Positions 53,769 through 62,763 of a DNA stretch of 64,000 nt are shown piece by piece (the first letter of the stretch is position 1; the number at the start of each line of letters is the position of its first letter). The DNA is from an uncultured Ruminococcus sp. (GTDB lineage Bacteria; Bacillota; Clostridia; Oscillospirales; Acutalibacteraceae). The notes beneath the pieces were generated by a model. The model saw only the letters and a program-made list of their open reading frames with translations, did not search any database and was not told the origin of the DNA. The stretch covers positions 1 to 64,000 of the forward strand of contig CACYTI010000014.1 of NCBI GenBank assembly GCA_902777275.1, in the 5' to 3' direction. The translations under genes were made by a program, and so were the position numbers.

Positions 53769-54869
53769 GTGGCATTCGAGTTAGACCAAGCCAAACCTCA
53801 TAGTATTAAAAAATTTGAAATTATTTCTGAGTATGCTGATGCGTGGGCAAGGAAAATATTAGGCTTTCCAAAATCAGAAGGAATTGTATATGTTGATTGT
53901 ATGTCTAATAGCGGCTATTATTGGGATACTGATGGTAAGGTTGTTGAAGGCACTGCTATTAGAGTTGCCAAAAGATTAAATTCATTGGCTGAGCATTATC
54001 CAGGCAAAACTGTAAATATTCTTTTCAATGATATTAATAAAGAAAAGATTGATTACTTAAAAGGACAAATAGAAGGTTTAGCATTGTCAAACATTTCTAT
54101 AGATTATTATACGATGGATTGTGCCGAATTACTTAATAGATTAAATCTTAATACTATCAGAAATCGCAATCTTCTTTTAGTTTATGATCCTTTTCAAGCA
54201 AGAATCCACTGGGACGCACTTAAAAAATATTTGAATTTTTGGGGCGAAGTTATTATTAATCATATGGTATCTGATACTGCCCGAGGTTCAAAAACAGCTG
54301 TAAAGCCTGAAAAGATTGCAAAATATGAATCAACATATCAAATGCCTATTTCAGAAATAATAAAAATTTGTGATGATAGAGAAAAGCTGGATAATACTGT
54401 GCAAGACATTGTAAAAAACTTAGTAAAGGATAACCCGAGAGAACATTATTTGGCTTCTTTTCCGTTTTACAACCGAAATAACGGATTGGTTTATAATTTA
54501 CTTCATAGCACCAGTAATGTTGAAGGGTTTAAGTTATTTAAAAAGACTGCTTGGAATGTGTTCGGCGATAAATCATCAGGGAAAAACACTCACGGGCAAG
54601 AAAATCAAATGGCTATTGATTTGGATAGTGGTTCATTAGTTGCTTCAAATACGGATTATAAATGTCTAACTGTAACAGATATTGCTAACTATGTATATGA
54701 AAAATACAGTAACAAAGGCAAGATTGAAATCAATGAAGTATATCGTGATTTAGATATGCATCCGATTTTTCCGTCTGAAGGTTATAAAGATAAAATCAAA
54801 AAAGAATTAAAAACTTACTATTCGGTTAAAGAAATAAAAGAGAACGGAAAACGATATTTCGTTTTTTAA
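53769..54869 (+). CDS. tcmP: Three-Cys-motif partner protein TcmP
   Basis: A 366-residue protein of the TcmP family, named for being encoded beside three-Cys-motif proteins. The family pattern is visible: WARKILGF, VYVDCMSNSGYYWDTDGKVV, LLVYDPFQARIHWDALKKYL and VIINHMVSDTARG. The D-C-M-S-N-S-G region and later VYDPF suggest a methyltransferase-like or nucleotide-binding fold; this is an inference. The start is GTG 53769 behind GGAGGGG. It is 12 nt ahead of the gp37/gp68 gene and very A/T-rich compared with the core genes. Confidence 0.82.
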   Translation: MAFELDQAKPHSIKKFEIISEYADAWARKILGFPKSEGIVYVDCMSNSGYYWDTDGKVVEGTAIRVAKRLNSLAEHYPGKTVNILFNDINKEKIDYLKGQIEGLALSNISIDYYTMDCAELLNRLNLNTIRNRNLLLVYDPFQARIHWDALKKYLNFWGEVIINHMVSDTARGSKTAVKPEKIAKYESTYQMPISEIIKICDDREKLDNTVQDIVKNLVKDNPREHYLASFPFYNRNNGLVYNLLHSTSNVEGFKLFKKTAWNVFGDKSSGKNTHGQENQMAIDLDSGSLVASNTDYKCLTVTDIANYVYEKYSNKGKIEINEVYRDLDMHPIFPSEGYKDKIKKELKTYYSVKEIKENGKRYFVF

Positions 54870-54881
54870 CCAGGTGATATA

Positions 54882-55595
54882 ATGGGAATTAGTAAAATAG
54901 AGTGGACTGAGGTAACTTGGAATCCAATAACAGGATGTTCAAAAATATCTGACGGGTGCTTAAATTGCTATGCTGCGAATTTTGCCAAACGATTGCAGGC
55001 AATGGGCAATATTAGATATGCAAATGGTTTTCAACCAACCGTTCATAAGGATTTGATAGATTTACCTTTTCATTGGAAAACTCCAAAAAGAGTATTTGTG
55101 AATTCAATGTCTGATATTTTTCACGAGCAAATACCGGATAAATACATATTACAAATCTTTGATACAATGAACCAATGCCGGCAGCACGAATTCCAAGTAT
55201 TAACCAAAAGACCTGAACGTCTTAGTTCATTAAACGATAAAATCGTATGGACCGATAATATATGGATGGGAGTTACCATAGAGAGCGATAAATATTTAAA
55301 TAGAGCTGATATGCTGCGAAATTGCGGAGCAAGAATAAAATTTGTTTCTGCCGAACCGTTATTATCGAGACTTAATAATCTTAATCTTACAGACATAGAT
55401 TGGCTAATTGTGGGAGGAGAATCAGGTCCACACTGTCGCCCGATAAAAAAAGAATGGGTTGAAGAATTATTGAATTTAGCAAAAGATAATAATACAGCCT
55501 TCTTTTTTAAGCAATGGGGAGGATTTAATAAAAAAAAGAACGGGAAATTATTAAACGGATTATTATATCAGGAGTACCCTAGTAAAATCAAATGA
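54882..55595 (+). CDS. Three-Cys-motif protein, phage Gp37/Gp68 family (DUF5131)
   Basis: A 237-residue protein with the three-cysteine motif CSKISDGCLNCYA (Cys19, Cys26, Cys29) near the N-terminus. It continues with KRVFVNSMSDIFHEQIPDKY and FQVLTKRPERL, and ends in WLIVGGESGPHCRPIKKEWV and FFKQWGG. The family was first seen in mycobacteriophages; the cysteines resemble an iron-sulfur cluster site in a TIM-barrel, radical-SAM-like protein. Coding with tcmP in one transcript is the known family link. No function is proven. Confidence 0.88.
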   Translation: MGISKIEWTEVTWNPITGCSKISDGCLNCYAANFAKRLQAMGNIRYANGFQPTVHKDLIDLPFHWKTPKRVFVNSMSDIFHEQIPDKYILQIFDTMNQCRQHEFQVLTKRPERLSSLNDKIVWTDNIWMGVTIESDKYLNRADMLRNCGARIKFVSAEPLLSRLNNLNLTDIDWLIVGGESGPHCRPIKKEWVEELLNLAKDNNTAFFFKQWGGFNKKKNGKLLNGLLYQEYPSKIK

Positions 55596-56022
55596 TGAAC
55601 ACTATAAAGAATGCGCCATAACGAAGTAAATTTTTACTCCGTTATGGCGTATTTTTATTAGTTTTCTAATATAATAGCTGAGTTGAACATAATTCATGTT
55701 CGTTTAATTGTGTTTTTATAATAAATGATGCAGATAGTAAACTAAGTTTTCCAAATAGTACATTCTTTCTTTTGACACTGAAAATCCCCTCAATTCCTTT
55801 TTATATTTTGTAAATATATAAAGTGTATATATAAATTTTATCATTAAACCGCGATACTCTGCAATTCTCATTTTACAAAAAAAATAAACCTATAATTGTA
55901 TAAGATACACTAATTTTCATATACAATTTTGTGAACATTTCATTATAATTCTATAATCGAAAATACCGCCCTGATTTACTCAGAACGGTATAACGATATT
56001 CATTCAATTGTAAGTGTCAATT
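55596..56022. other. A/T-rich gap with two terminators
   Basis: A 427-nt stretch between convergent genes. A terminator hairpin lies at 55612-55653 (ATGCGCCATAACG / CGTTATGGCGTAT) for the tcmP pair. A second one at 55963-55991 (ATACCGCCCTGA...TCAGAACGGTAT) serves the minus-strand methyltransferase gene. The middle (55660-55950) is A/T-rich with no gene that I can support. Confidence 0.7.
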
Positions 56023-56715
56023 TCATCGTTTTTCAAATATCAAATGATGGAAGAAAGCGATCTTTTGAAAGTCAGGATTATGTGAAACTCTCATTTCAAT
56101 ATCAATCATCTTTTTTTGCCAATCATCATCCTTTTGGATTTCCTGATTTTGCTGTAAATCCCAGAAGGTTCTCAATCCATAGGATTCTTGTAATGCAAAG
56201 CCGTCGCACCATTTGGTGATATCGCTATCATCATAGTAGTTGATCGTGCCGAACTGCTGGGCGGTGCTGTTGTGACCGTCAAGGAGGCTGTTCGCTTCAT
56301 CGAAGTTGTTGAGCAGCACTACCATCTGCATTACTCTGCCGTTTCGGTTATGCTTGACGATTGACAGTTTGCCGTTTGGCTTCAGCAGCCGATAAAACTC
56401 GCGGACGATTTCCTCTCTGTCATCAGCGTATTCAAGCACATTATGGCAAAAGATATAATCGAATGATTCACTCGGCAGTTTCTTTAGCTCCTTCGTACTT
56501 CCGATGATCTGCCGATAATCGTTTGTGTTTACTTGTTTGGCGAGCATTTCTTCCGACGGCTCAACAGCGATCACCTTATTGTCAGTAGCGTAATGATTGG
56601 GTGTGATTCCTGTTCCGCTTCCGAAATCAAGAATCGTTTTACCTTTCAATGCGCCAATTTGTTTCCAAATGATAACTTTTGCGAGATTCTCCCAAACGGG
56701 AAGTTGATTCATCAT
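56023..56715 (-). CDS. SAM-dependent methyltransferase, class I
   Basis: A 230-residue methyltransferase with motif I ILDFGSGTGITPNHY, an acidic end of strand 2 (VIAVEPSEEML) and motif IV FDYIFCHNVLEYADD, a UbiE/type 11-like pattern. The substrate is unknown. I chose ATG 56715 because GGAG lies just ahead; the next ATG (56712) is also possible. It starts two bases after the HD gene stop, as the last gene of a three-gene transcript. Confidence 0.88.
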   Translation of the reverse strand: MMNQLPVWENLAKVIIWKQIGALKGKTILDFGSGTGITPNHYATDNKVIAVEPSEEMLAKQVNTNDYRQIIGSTKELKKLPSESFDYIFCHNVLEYADDREEIVREFYRLLKPNGKLSIVKHNRNGRVMQMVVLLNNFDEANSLLDGHNSTAQQFGTINYYDDSDITKWCDGFALQESYGLRTFWDLQQNQEIQKDDDWQKKMIDIEMRVSHNPDFQKIAFFHHLIFEKR

Positions 56716-56716
56716 A

Positions 56717-57298
56717 TTAAACTCCAATCAGCTTATAAATATTTGTTCCGGTTTTCTTATCAAAGTAGTCTTTCAGTTCAAGAAACGCCTTCCATTTCGG
56801 AATGGTGAGATCATTAAACCCTCTGCGTATCACGACATCAACAAGGCGTTTTTCGATATAAGTTGCACCGTTGGGCAGAGCGAGGGCGTCGCAGAGTTGA
56901 ATCAGCCTGTCGTAATCATCATATTCCGTGTTATCAAGAAATCTCTTGATAAACATGGTTTCCTCCGCTGTGCAATCGTTTTGTCCGTTATAGGAGCGAA
57001 TGCCTTTATACGGGAATGAGTGCGTCAGGCAAATTCGAGCGCAAATATCATAGCCAAGCGATTTCATATATTTGCAGCCGTCAATGATATGCCGCATATC
57101 CGTTACGCCCTCACGCCTGCCAATGTCGTGCAGCAAGCCGAGAATATAGGCAGTATCAGTGTTGAGATTATCACATCGTTCTGCAATCGCTCTTGCACAA
57201 AACGCTGTTATTTTACTGTGACCTATCCAAGCACCGGGGTTAAATTGTTCAGCTTCGGTTAGAAGTTTTTGTGCTTCAATAATTGTTGGTAGTTTCAT
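56717..57298 (-). CDS. HD-domain phosphohydrolase
   Basis: A 193-residue protein with an HD-type metal site: HSKITAFCARAIAER, then LLHDIGRREGV with the HD pair and a later THSFPYKG and QLCDALALP with another Asp. Such proteins cleave phosphate esters of nucleotides. It begins one base after the HAD gene stop and is followed two bases later by the methyltransferase gene. Confidence 0.85.
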   Translation of the reverse strand: MKLPTIIEAQKLLTEAEQFNPGAWIGHSKITAFCARAIAERCDNLNTDTAYILGLLHDIGRREGVTDMRHIIDGCKYMKSLGYDICARICLTHSFPYKGIRSYNGQNDCTAEETMFIKRFLDNTEYDDYDRLIQLCDALALPNGATYIEKRLVDVVIRRGFNDLTIPKWKAFLELKDYFDKKTGTNIYKLIGV

Positions 57299-57299
57299 A

Positions 57300-57905
57300 T
57301 CACTCTATTATTTCAAATAATTCATTTAGGTTATTTATTGTATATTCAGGTGTTTCTTCAGCAGTTTGCGGTTCTGCAAGGCCACCAAAGCCCTGCCTGA
57401 TCCACACGGTTTTCATTCCGATTCTGTTAGCCGGGATAATATCGTTATCAATTCTGTCGCCGACCATTATCGATTCTTCGGGGTTGCAATTTGCACGTTC
57501 AAAAGCAATTTGGAATATCCTCAAATCTGGTTTTGCAACACCTTCTTCGGCAGATGCAATAACAAGGTCAATGTATTTCAGCAAGCCTATTCTTTCTAAA
57601 CGCTCTTTGCTTCCGGGATTCTGGTTAGCAATAATGCCGATTATATAACGCTTGTTTAGAGTCCTCAAACAATCCTCAGCTTCGGGATAAACAACTTCAT
57701 CATCGCTGTTCCAAGGCGCAGGCTTCAAACCAAATGAAGTGCAAACACTTTTGAAATCTCCTGCACTTTGAGTAAGCCTGTCCATGAACTCGTTGTAAGA
57801 TATATTTGAACCTGCTATTGTCTTTTTGATTCGGTTTTGATAGGCTATGCTTTCGTCAACCAGCGTCGAGCCGATATCAAAGAAAACCCATTTGATATTA
57901 TTCAT
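57300..57905 (-). CDS. HAD-family hydrolase
   Basis: A 201-residue haloacid-dehalogenase-like phosphatase. Motif I is FFDIGSTLVD, with the first Asp as nucleophile and glycine in the usual third position, so a second Asp is absent and general-acid function is in doubt. Motif II is IIANQNPG, motif III a conserved Lys in AEEGVAKPDL, and motif IV MVGDRIDNDI. It is the first gene of a HAD-HD-methyltransferase cassette. Confidence 0.87.
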   Translation of the reverse strand: MNNIKWVFFDIGSTLVDESIAYQNRIKKTIAGSNISYNEFMDRLTQSAGDFKSVCTSFGLKPAPWNSDDEVVYPEAEDCLRTLNKRYIIGIIANQNPGSKERLERIGLLKYIDLVIASAEEGVAKPDLRIFQIAFERANCNPEESIMVGDRIDNDIIPANRIGMKTVWIRQGFGGLAEPQTAEETPEYTINNLNELFEIIE

Positions 57906-58013
57906 TTCCCCTCCACCGCATCTAATAACTATTTCTCAAAATCAGTGTTTTTATTGGAAATAGAATTAATCTGTATGTTGTTATAAAGCTAACAGCCATT
58001 ATAAATAGTATTA

Positions 58014-58823
58014 TTATTCGAATAAAGTGAATTGTTCTTTACTGAGCTTACAACAGTATATTTCTCCACAACCAAGTTTATTTGATATTCTGGTTAGTTC
58101 ATTTTTATTTATTTCGCTACAATACAATCCCGCTATAATTCTCTTTGTTTTTAACCCTAAATCAGCTAATTCAACATTCTGACCTTTTTCTGACTTTGGA
58201 TTATGTGGATAGATAATTCTATACTCATGTTCGTGCTTCCAAGATTCATGTTTCATAAACATCTGGTATCTTATAATGGAAGCATAAAACTCTGCATCTG
58301 GACTTGTTTTTTCATGTTTATCAAACATATCCTTAAATGTTCTCAGACTTTCTAAAATCAACCGTGCTACCGGGACTCTATTTGGTTCATAGGAGATAGG
58401 GAAAATGGCAGATGGGTTCTTAACTTCATATTCAACGCAGAATCCTTGATAGTTATTTGTGTAGTATGCCCACATAGGTAAGCAATTAACACCGGCATAA
58501 GACAAAGCTAATACATCCCAGCGATTAATTAACGAAGAGAATAATCTGTTAAAACAATCAATGTCAGTATTAGAATAACCTGCTTCTAATAGACGTTCTC
58601 TATCTATGTACATACAAGAAAACTCATAAGGATCATTAAAATATTCTATAGGGGTTACCCACGCTTTATTATTCATTAACGAATGAAATCTTTTTTTGTT
58701 GCTTTCCTCATTTTTTCCTAAAGGTATATATTTATATAACGTTTTAGGAATAATTGATTTTCTGTATTCTTCTGCTATATTAATCTCCCTTTGCTCTAAA
58801 AGGGTAAAGTATTCTTTTAGCAT
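58014..58823 (-). CDS. DUF2971-like protein
   Basis: A 269-residue soluble protein. It has the DUF2971 pattern KTLYKYIPLGK near the start, WVTPIEYFNDPYEFSC, then LSYAGVNCLPMWAYYTNNYQ and KHESWKHEHEYRII. Proteins of this family are common in mobile and defence-related regions; the biochemical activity is not known. ATG 58823 follows GAGGTGGCAT. It is A/T-rich. Upstream in the same direction is the DUF3795 gene. Confidence 0.8.
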   Translation of the reverse strand: MLKEYFTLLEQREINIAEEYRKSIIPKTLYKYIPLGKNEESNKKRFHSLMNNKAWVTPIEYFNDPYEFSCMYIDRERLLEAGYSNTDIDCFNRLFSSLINRWDVLALSYAGVNCLPMWAYYTNNYQGFCVEYEVKNPSAIFPISYEPNRVPVARLILESLRTFKDMFDKHEKTSPDAEFYASIIRYQMFMKHESWKHEHEYRIIYPHNPKSEKGQNVELADLGLKTKRIIAGLYCSEINKNELTRISNKLGCGEIYCCKLSKEQFTLFE

Positions 58824-58874
58824 ATGCCACCTCAATTATCGTTGCTTAGAATAATATCATAAATAGAAATAACC

Positions 58875-59252
58875 TTAGTCTAATCTTCCCGTTTGAATAA
58901 AATCAATCAGATTTTCTACATCATCAAAATTATCATAGTCGCCTATAATGCCCTCACGATGATAGACCACGCCGCTTTTCTCGTTTCGCTCAAGACAATT
59001 TAATAATTCTTCTTCGCCGTATCGCTTTGCAAATGCAGTAAAGCCATACGGTTTTATCTTTGATAGCAACCCTTTGTGACAATCTTCTTGGCACTCATAG
59101 CAGTGCGCTATTCTTTTTTGTATTGAGCATTTACGGTTCTCGCACCAATTCTTATCGGGACAGTTCCCCGAATTACAACCATTGCAATGCTCGTTTTCGC
59201 TGCACAGACAGCAGGCAAGCCCGCAACGGGCGATTCCTAATTCTCTTTTCAT
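58875..59252 (-). CDS. Cysteine-rich DUF3795-like protein
   Basis: A 125-residue protein with 14 cysteines in the first ~65 residues, in pairs such as CGLACCLCSENEHCNGC and CPDKNWCENRKC. The spacing suggests bound zinc or an iron-sulfur cluster. It matches the pattern of DUF3795 proteins of anaerobes, whose role is unknown. It lies 22 nt before the ATPase end and 51 nt before the DUF2971 gene start. Confidence 0.75.
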   Translation of the reverse strand: MKRELGIARCGLACCLCSENEHCNGCNSGNCPDKNWCENRKCSIQKRIAHCYECQEDCHKGLLSKIKPYGFTAFAKRYGEEELLNCLERNEKSGVVYHREGIIGDYDNFDDVENLIDFIQTGRLD

Positions 59253-59274
59253 TTATTTATCATCTCATTTCCAT

Positions 59275-60471
59275 TCAATCATTATTTGCTAACCAATTAC
59301 CTATATCAATAATCTGTATTCCTTCATACTGATAGGTTTCGTGGTGTGTTCTGGCGATCAGGATCTTCGGATATGCGTCTTTGATTTTCAGCAGAGGATC
59401 GACTTCTCTTTGGAAGGTGTCGGGACTGCTGATATTATCCGAGACCTGAATATAGATCTTTTCATCACGCTTGATCGCCACAAAATCTATTTCTTTCTTA
59501 TACAGCACGCCGACATAGACTTCATATTTTCTGCGCAGCAGCTCTATGGCAACGATATTTTCCAACACTCTGCCGTAATCTAAATTCTTCGTACCGAGCT
59601 TTGCGTAGCGGAAGGTATGGTCGCTGAGATAATACTTATCATTCGTGCTCAGATACTTCTTGCCCTTGATGTCATATCGCCTGACTTTGTAAAAGGCAAA
59701 CGCGTTGCAAAGGTATTCCAGATAGTTTGATACCGTCTTGTGATTAATTTTGTCTTGGTTATTTGTCAGTGCGTTCGCAATATTGCGAGCAGAGGAAAGA
59801 TTGGAGATATTATCCATCAGAAAATCAACAATCCTATCCATCAAAACAGGGTTTCTGATTTTATACTTTTGACGAATATCGCGCAGAATCAGGGTGTTGA
59901 ATACATCCTCAATGTAATCGTACTTTGCTTCTCTGTCACGGTAGAGGTATGAGCCAGCCATACCGCCCTCGGTGATGTATCGGTCAAACGCCGAATAAAC
60001 ATCGTTCAGCTCATAATAAGTCAAGAACTCCCGGAATGAGAAGGGATATACCTTGATTTCAAAGGTGCGTCCTGTGAACAAGGTCGCTAAATCCGAACTG
60101 AGCAGAAAGGCGTTTGAACCGGTGATATAGATATCGTACTGCTCGGATGCGTGCAGGCTGTTGATGGTCAATTCAAAATCGGGACACATCTGGATTTCAT
60201 CTATCAAAACATAGTTTTCTGCGTCGGAGATATATCTGTCCTGAATATATTCGTTGAGGGCGTGGTATTCTTTTAAATCCTCAAATTTGCTGAGATTGTA
60301 ATTGATATGAATGATATTGGCATTTGCATATTCGCTGTCAAGATACGTCTTGAACGCTTCCAGCAGCTTTGATTTACCGGAGCGGCGCACACCTGTGATC
60401 ACCTTAATATCAGGTGTCCCGATAACATTTTTCAGCTTATCCAAGTACATCGTGCGTTCTATCAGTTTCAT
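59275..60471 (-). CDS. AAA-type ATPase with DUF4143 domain
   Basis: A 398-residue ATPase. The Walker A motif is VITGVRRSGKSKLL, Walker B is YVLIDEIQMCP, and a sensor-like region is YITGSNAFLLSSDLATLFTG. The C-terminal half with KYYLSDHTFRYAKLGTKNLD and EIDFVAIKRDEKIYIQVS fits DUF4143 with a nuclease-like fold (E-x-D...QVS instead of EVK). ATG 60471 follows GAGGTG. Such standalone ATPases are common in gut bacteria, and their role is unknown. Confidence 0.88.
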   Translation of the reverse strand: MKLIERTMYLDKLKNVIGTPDIKVITGVRRSGKSKLLEAFKTYLDSEYANANIIHINYNLSKFEDLKEYHALNEYIQDRYISDAENYVLIDEIQMCPDFELTINSLHASEQYDIYITGSNAFLLSSDLATLFTGRTFEIKVYPFSFREFLTYYELNDVYSAFDRYITEGGMAGSYLYRDREAKYDYIEDVFNTLILRDIRQKYKIRNPVLMDRIVDFLMDNISNLSSARNIANALTNNQDKINHKTVSNYLEYLCNAFAFYKVRRYDIKGKKYLSTNDKYYLSDHTFRYAKLGTKNLDYGRVLENIVAIELLRRKYEVYVGVLYKKEIDFVAIKRDEKIYIQVSDNISSPDTFQREVDPLLKIKDAYPKILIARTHHETYQYEGIQIIDIGNWLANND

Positions 60472-60503
60472 ACGATTCACCTCAATGTTAGTATAACAAA
60501 AAT

Positions 60504-60540
60504 ATTTCCCAAAATCAATATTTTTCTGATTTTGGGAAAT
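60504..60540 (-). terminator. Strong hairpin terminator
   Basis: A perfect 14-bp stem ATTTCCCAAAATCA / TGATTTTGGGAAAT. On the minus strand it is followed by ATTTTTGTTATAC. It ends the transcript of the 395-residue unknown gene. Confidence 0.8.
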
Positions 60541-60583
60541 AAATATTAAAGTTAAATTATACGTATGTTAATACCAAGTTATT

Positions 60584-61771
60584 CTAGTTATCTACATCAA
60601 ATGCATATAATGGCGATTTATATGGTTCGTAAATTCGTTTTATTTTCTCAGCAAGAGTAGTTGTTTCTATCTCATTTCTGAAGTATGATTCAACGAGTGC
60701 CTCAACCTCGTTTATAAGTTCTATTATATCATCTTCTAAAATGTATTCTTTTTCGATTTCAAGAGCCTTGATCGCTTCTTTGTCTATCGTCTCATTTTCC
60801 AAGATACTATTAATAATATCTAAACACTTTTTTATATGAGGGAATTCAAAGTCTACGTTTGGATTTCCTATAAGGCTAAGCATCTCTCGTCTTTCTTTGC
60901 TGTTATCAAGATCTTCATACAAAGCATCAGCTTCATCTACTAGTTGTTGAGGAATATTGCCATTGCAGATTTCTTCAATATAATCAGATATAAATGCTGC
61001 ATCAAAGGGCAAAGGCTCTATTCCCTCAATATACTTTAGGAATGGATGCTTTTCATTTGTATTGTGTAAATAGATAATCATTTCCTTAAACGCTATGTGT
61101 TCTTCGTACTTTTCACTATATAGAGTATCATATCTGAAAACTTTAGCGGCTTTTGACTCTTCTCGTAGTTCGTAAGTAAAGGTACCATTTCTTCGACTCC
61201 CTTCCCTTACCAATTCATAATACTTTTTTGAGATGCCGCTGATAGTTTTTCCTAATAGCCTTTTAATTTTATCATTCACAATAATTGAATCATCAAAAAT
61301 GCTTTGATCAGTATCTGCATATTTTGTTAAATAGTTTTTTAGGAGGACGACCTCTCCATCTGTATCTTGATAAGCTCTATATCTCATATATCTATTATCA
61401 CTATAAAAATGGCACAATACTTCAAGGAAATCATTCTCTCGACTAGTTAGTGAGGATGCTTTTTCAGCTTTAGTCCCTTTAACTAAACTAATAATCTTAT
61501 CTCTTAACGAAATATGATTATGACCTATTTTTCTTAATTCTTCCTCAAATTCTTCTGGGCTGATACTATCTTTGAATTCCCAAAGAGTAATTATAATTTT
61601 TTGAAGTCGTTCTATACCGACGGATAGATTATATAATGCCACAAATGTATGAGCATCGTTTCTAAAACAAGAAGTTTGATAAATCTCTTGTAAGCCATTA
61701 TAAATGAATTCTCCTGCCACATCTAATTCTATTACCATATTAAAATTCTTAAACCATAATTCCGGATTCAT
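60584..61771 (-). CDS. Unknown 395-residue acidic helical protein
   Basis: I do not recognise this protein. It is acidic, A/T-rich in coding sequence and probably all-helical. Conserved-looking segments are NDAHTFVALYNLSVGIERLQ (residues ~38-57), which resembles a HEPN-like RxxxxH-free region, and DNRYMRYRAYQDTDG. No membrane segment or known catalytic motif was found. ATG 61771 follows GAGGAATGTT. It has its own promoter and terminator, so it is a single-gene unit. Confidence 0.65.
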   Translation of the reverse strand: MNPELWFKNFNMVIELDVAGEFIYNGLQEIYQTSCFRNDAHTFVALYNLSVGIERLQKIIITLWEFKDSISPEEFEEELRKIGHNHISLRDKIISLVKGTKAEKASSLTSRENDFLEVLCHFYSDNRYMRYRAYQDTDGEVVLLKNYLTKYADTDQSIFDDSIIVNDKIKRLLGKTISGISKKYYELVREGSRRNGTFTYELREESKAAKVFRYDTLYSEKYEEHIAFKEMIIYLHNTNEKHPFLKYIEGIEPLPFDAAFISDYIEEICNGNIPQQLVDEADALYEDLDNSKERREMLSLIGNPNVDFEFPHIKKCLDIINSILENETIDKEAIKALEIEKEYILEDDIIELINEVEALVESYFRNEIETTTLAEKIKRIYEPYKSPLYAFDVDN

Positions 61772-61828
61772 AACATTCCTCTTTTCAAATACATCTCTGA
61801 TTAACAGCGGATTAGTTGCTGCTTCACA

Positions 61829-61857
61829 TTAAGGGAGCTTGAACTTCCTTCCCTTAA
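61829..61857. promoter_or_regulatory. Inverted repeat over the transcription start
   Basis: TTAAGGGA (61829-61836) / TCCCTTAA (61850-61857), located directly next to the -10 box of the 395-residue unknown gene. An operator or a 5' hairpin. Confidence 0.5.
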
Positions 61858-61886
61858 ATTCTACCACAAATCTATAAATATAACAA
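61858..61886 (-). promoter_or_regulatory. Promoter of the 395-residue unknown gene
   Basis: On the minus strand, TTGTTA (61881-61886), a 17-base spacer and TAGAAT (61858-61863). Confidence 0.6.
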
Positions 61887-61923
61887 TAACCGTAAACTGT
61901 TTGATCATCAATATCGTAATTAA

Positions 61924-62763
61924 TTATCCAAACTTATATCTGCAAATCCCATGTTTGTTTTCTCTACATATTATTGACGTTGGAATCTTCGCCAACCACT
62001 TTTTGCCGAGATTGTTGTTGCCGTAATAGGCATCAAAGTTGGCGACAGGCAGAACAACCCAATCGGTGTCATCGGGCTTATTGGCGAGGTAGTAGCGAAT
62101 CAGTTCAGCAACAACCTCTTTCGGAACGCCGTTGGTATCTGTTGCTCCAAGCTGTTTATTTACTGTTTCAGGAAGCGGATATTTTTCCGTTCTAAGCGCA
62201 CCTGCTTCCAAAGCATCGGCGATAATATCATCAAATCTCAGCGTCCATGCTCCTTTCGTATTGAGCGCAAATATCGGCACTTGCAGCTGACGCACTCTCT
62301 TTTTCCATTGAGCAGTAAAGCCCGCAGAGAGATTCTCACACTTTTTGTATGCGGATTTGCTGACCTTATCGGGATTCGCTTTTACAAACCGAATCACACT
62401 TTTAATATGACGGTAATACCATCCATTACCGTTTGCATCGACCAGCTCCGGGTAGTCGGCGGACAATTCACGAAAGTCCACCGGCGGCTTGGAGTTTTTC
62501 TTTTTTTCGGGGATACTGCACCATGCGCATAGGGCGTTTCGTGCTATCTCGATCCGCTCATACGTATCATCCAAAACCACGCCGTCTTTATCATGGAACA
62601 GATATCCGCGCGCTATGGTTGTGAGGACGCGACCGAAGCCTGTAAACTCAGTGATCATATCAAAGGTGAACCGTCCGAGATAGGTGGTATCGGTTCTGCG
62701 TTCGGCGGTATAGATCGGCTGTTCGGTGTAGGCTTTGAATTCTGCCCATTCGTTTGTCATCAT
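61924..62763 (-). CDS. Unknown 279-residue protein
   Basis: I do not recognise this protein. It is mixed alpha/beta and soluble, with several Trp/Tyr residues and conserved-looking stretches FTFDMITEFTGFGRVLTTIA, NALCAWCSIPEKKKNSKPPV and LPETVNKQLGATDTNGVPKE. The end is basic with two Cys (IICRENKHGICRYKFG). ATG 62763 overlaps the stop of the upstream unknown gene (ATGATGA), with AGGAGG five bases ahead; ATG 62760 is the other choice. Overlap suggests that the two products act together. Confidence 0.65.
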   Translation of the reverse strand: MMTNEWAEFKAYTEQPIYTAERRTDTTYLGRFTFDMITEFTGFGRVLTTIARGYLFHDKDGVVLDDTYERIEIARNALCAWCSIPEKKKNSKPPVDFRELSADYPELVDANGNGWYYRHIKSVIRFVKANPDKVSKSAYKKCENLSAGFTAQWKKRVRQLQVPIFALNTKGAWTLRFDDIIADALEAGALRTEKYPLPETVNKQLGATDTNGVPKEVVAELIRYYLANKPDDTDWVVLPVANFDAYYGNNNLGKKWLAKIPTSIICRENKHGICRYKFG

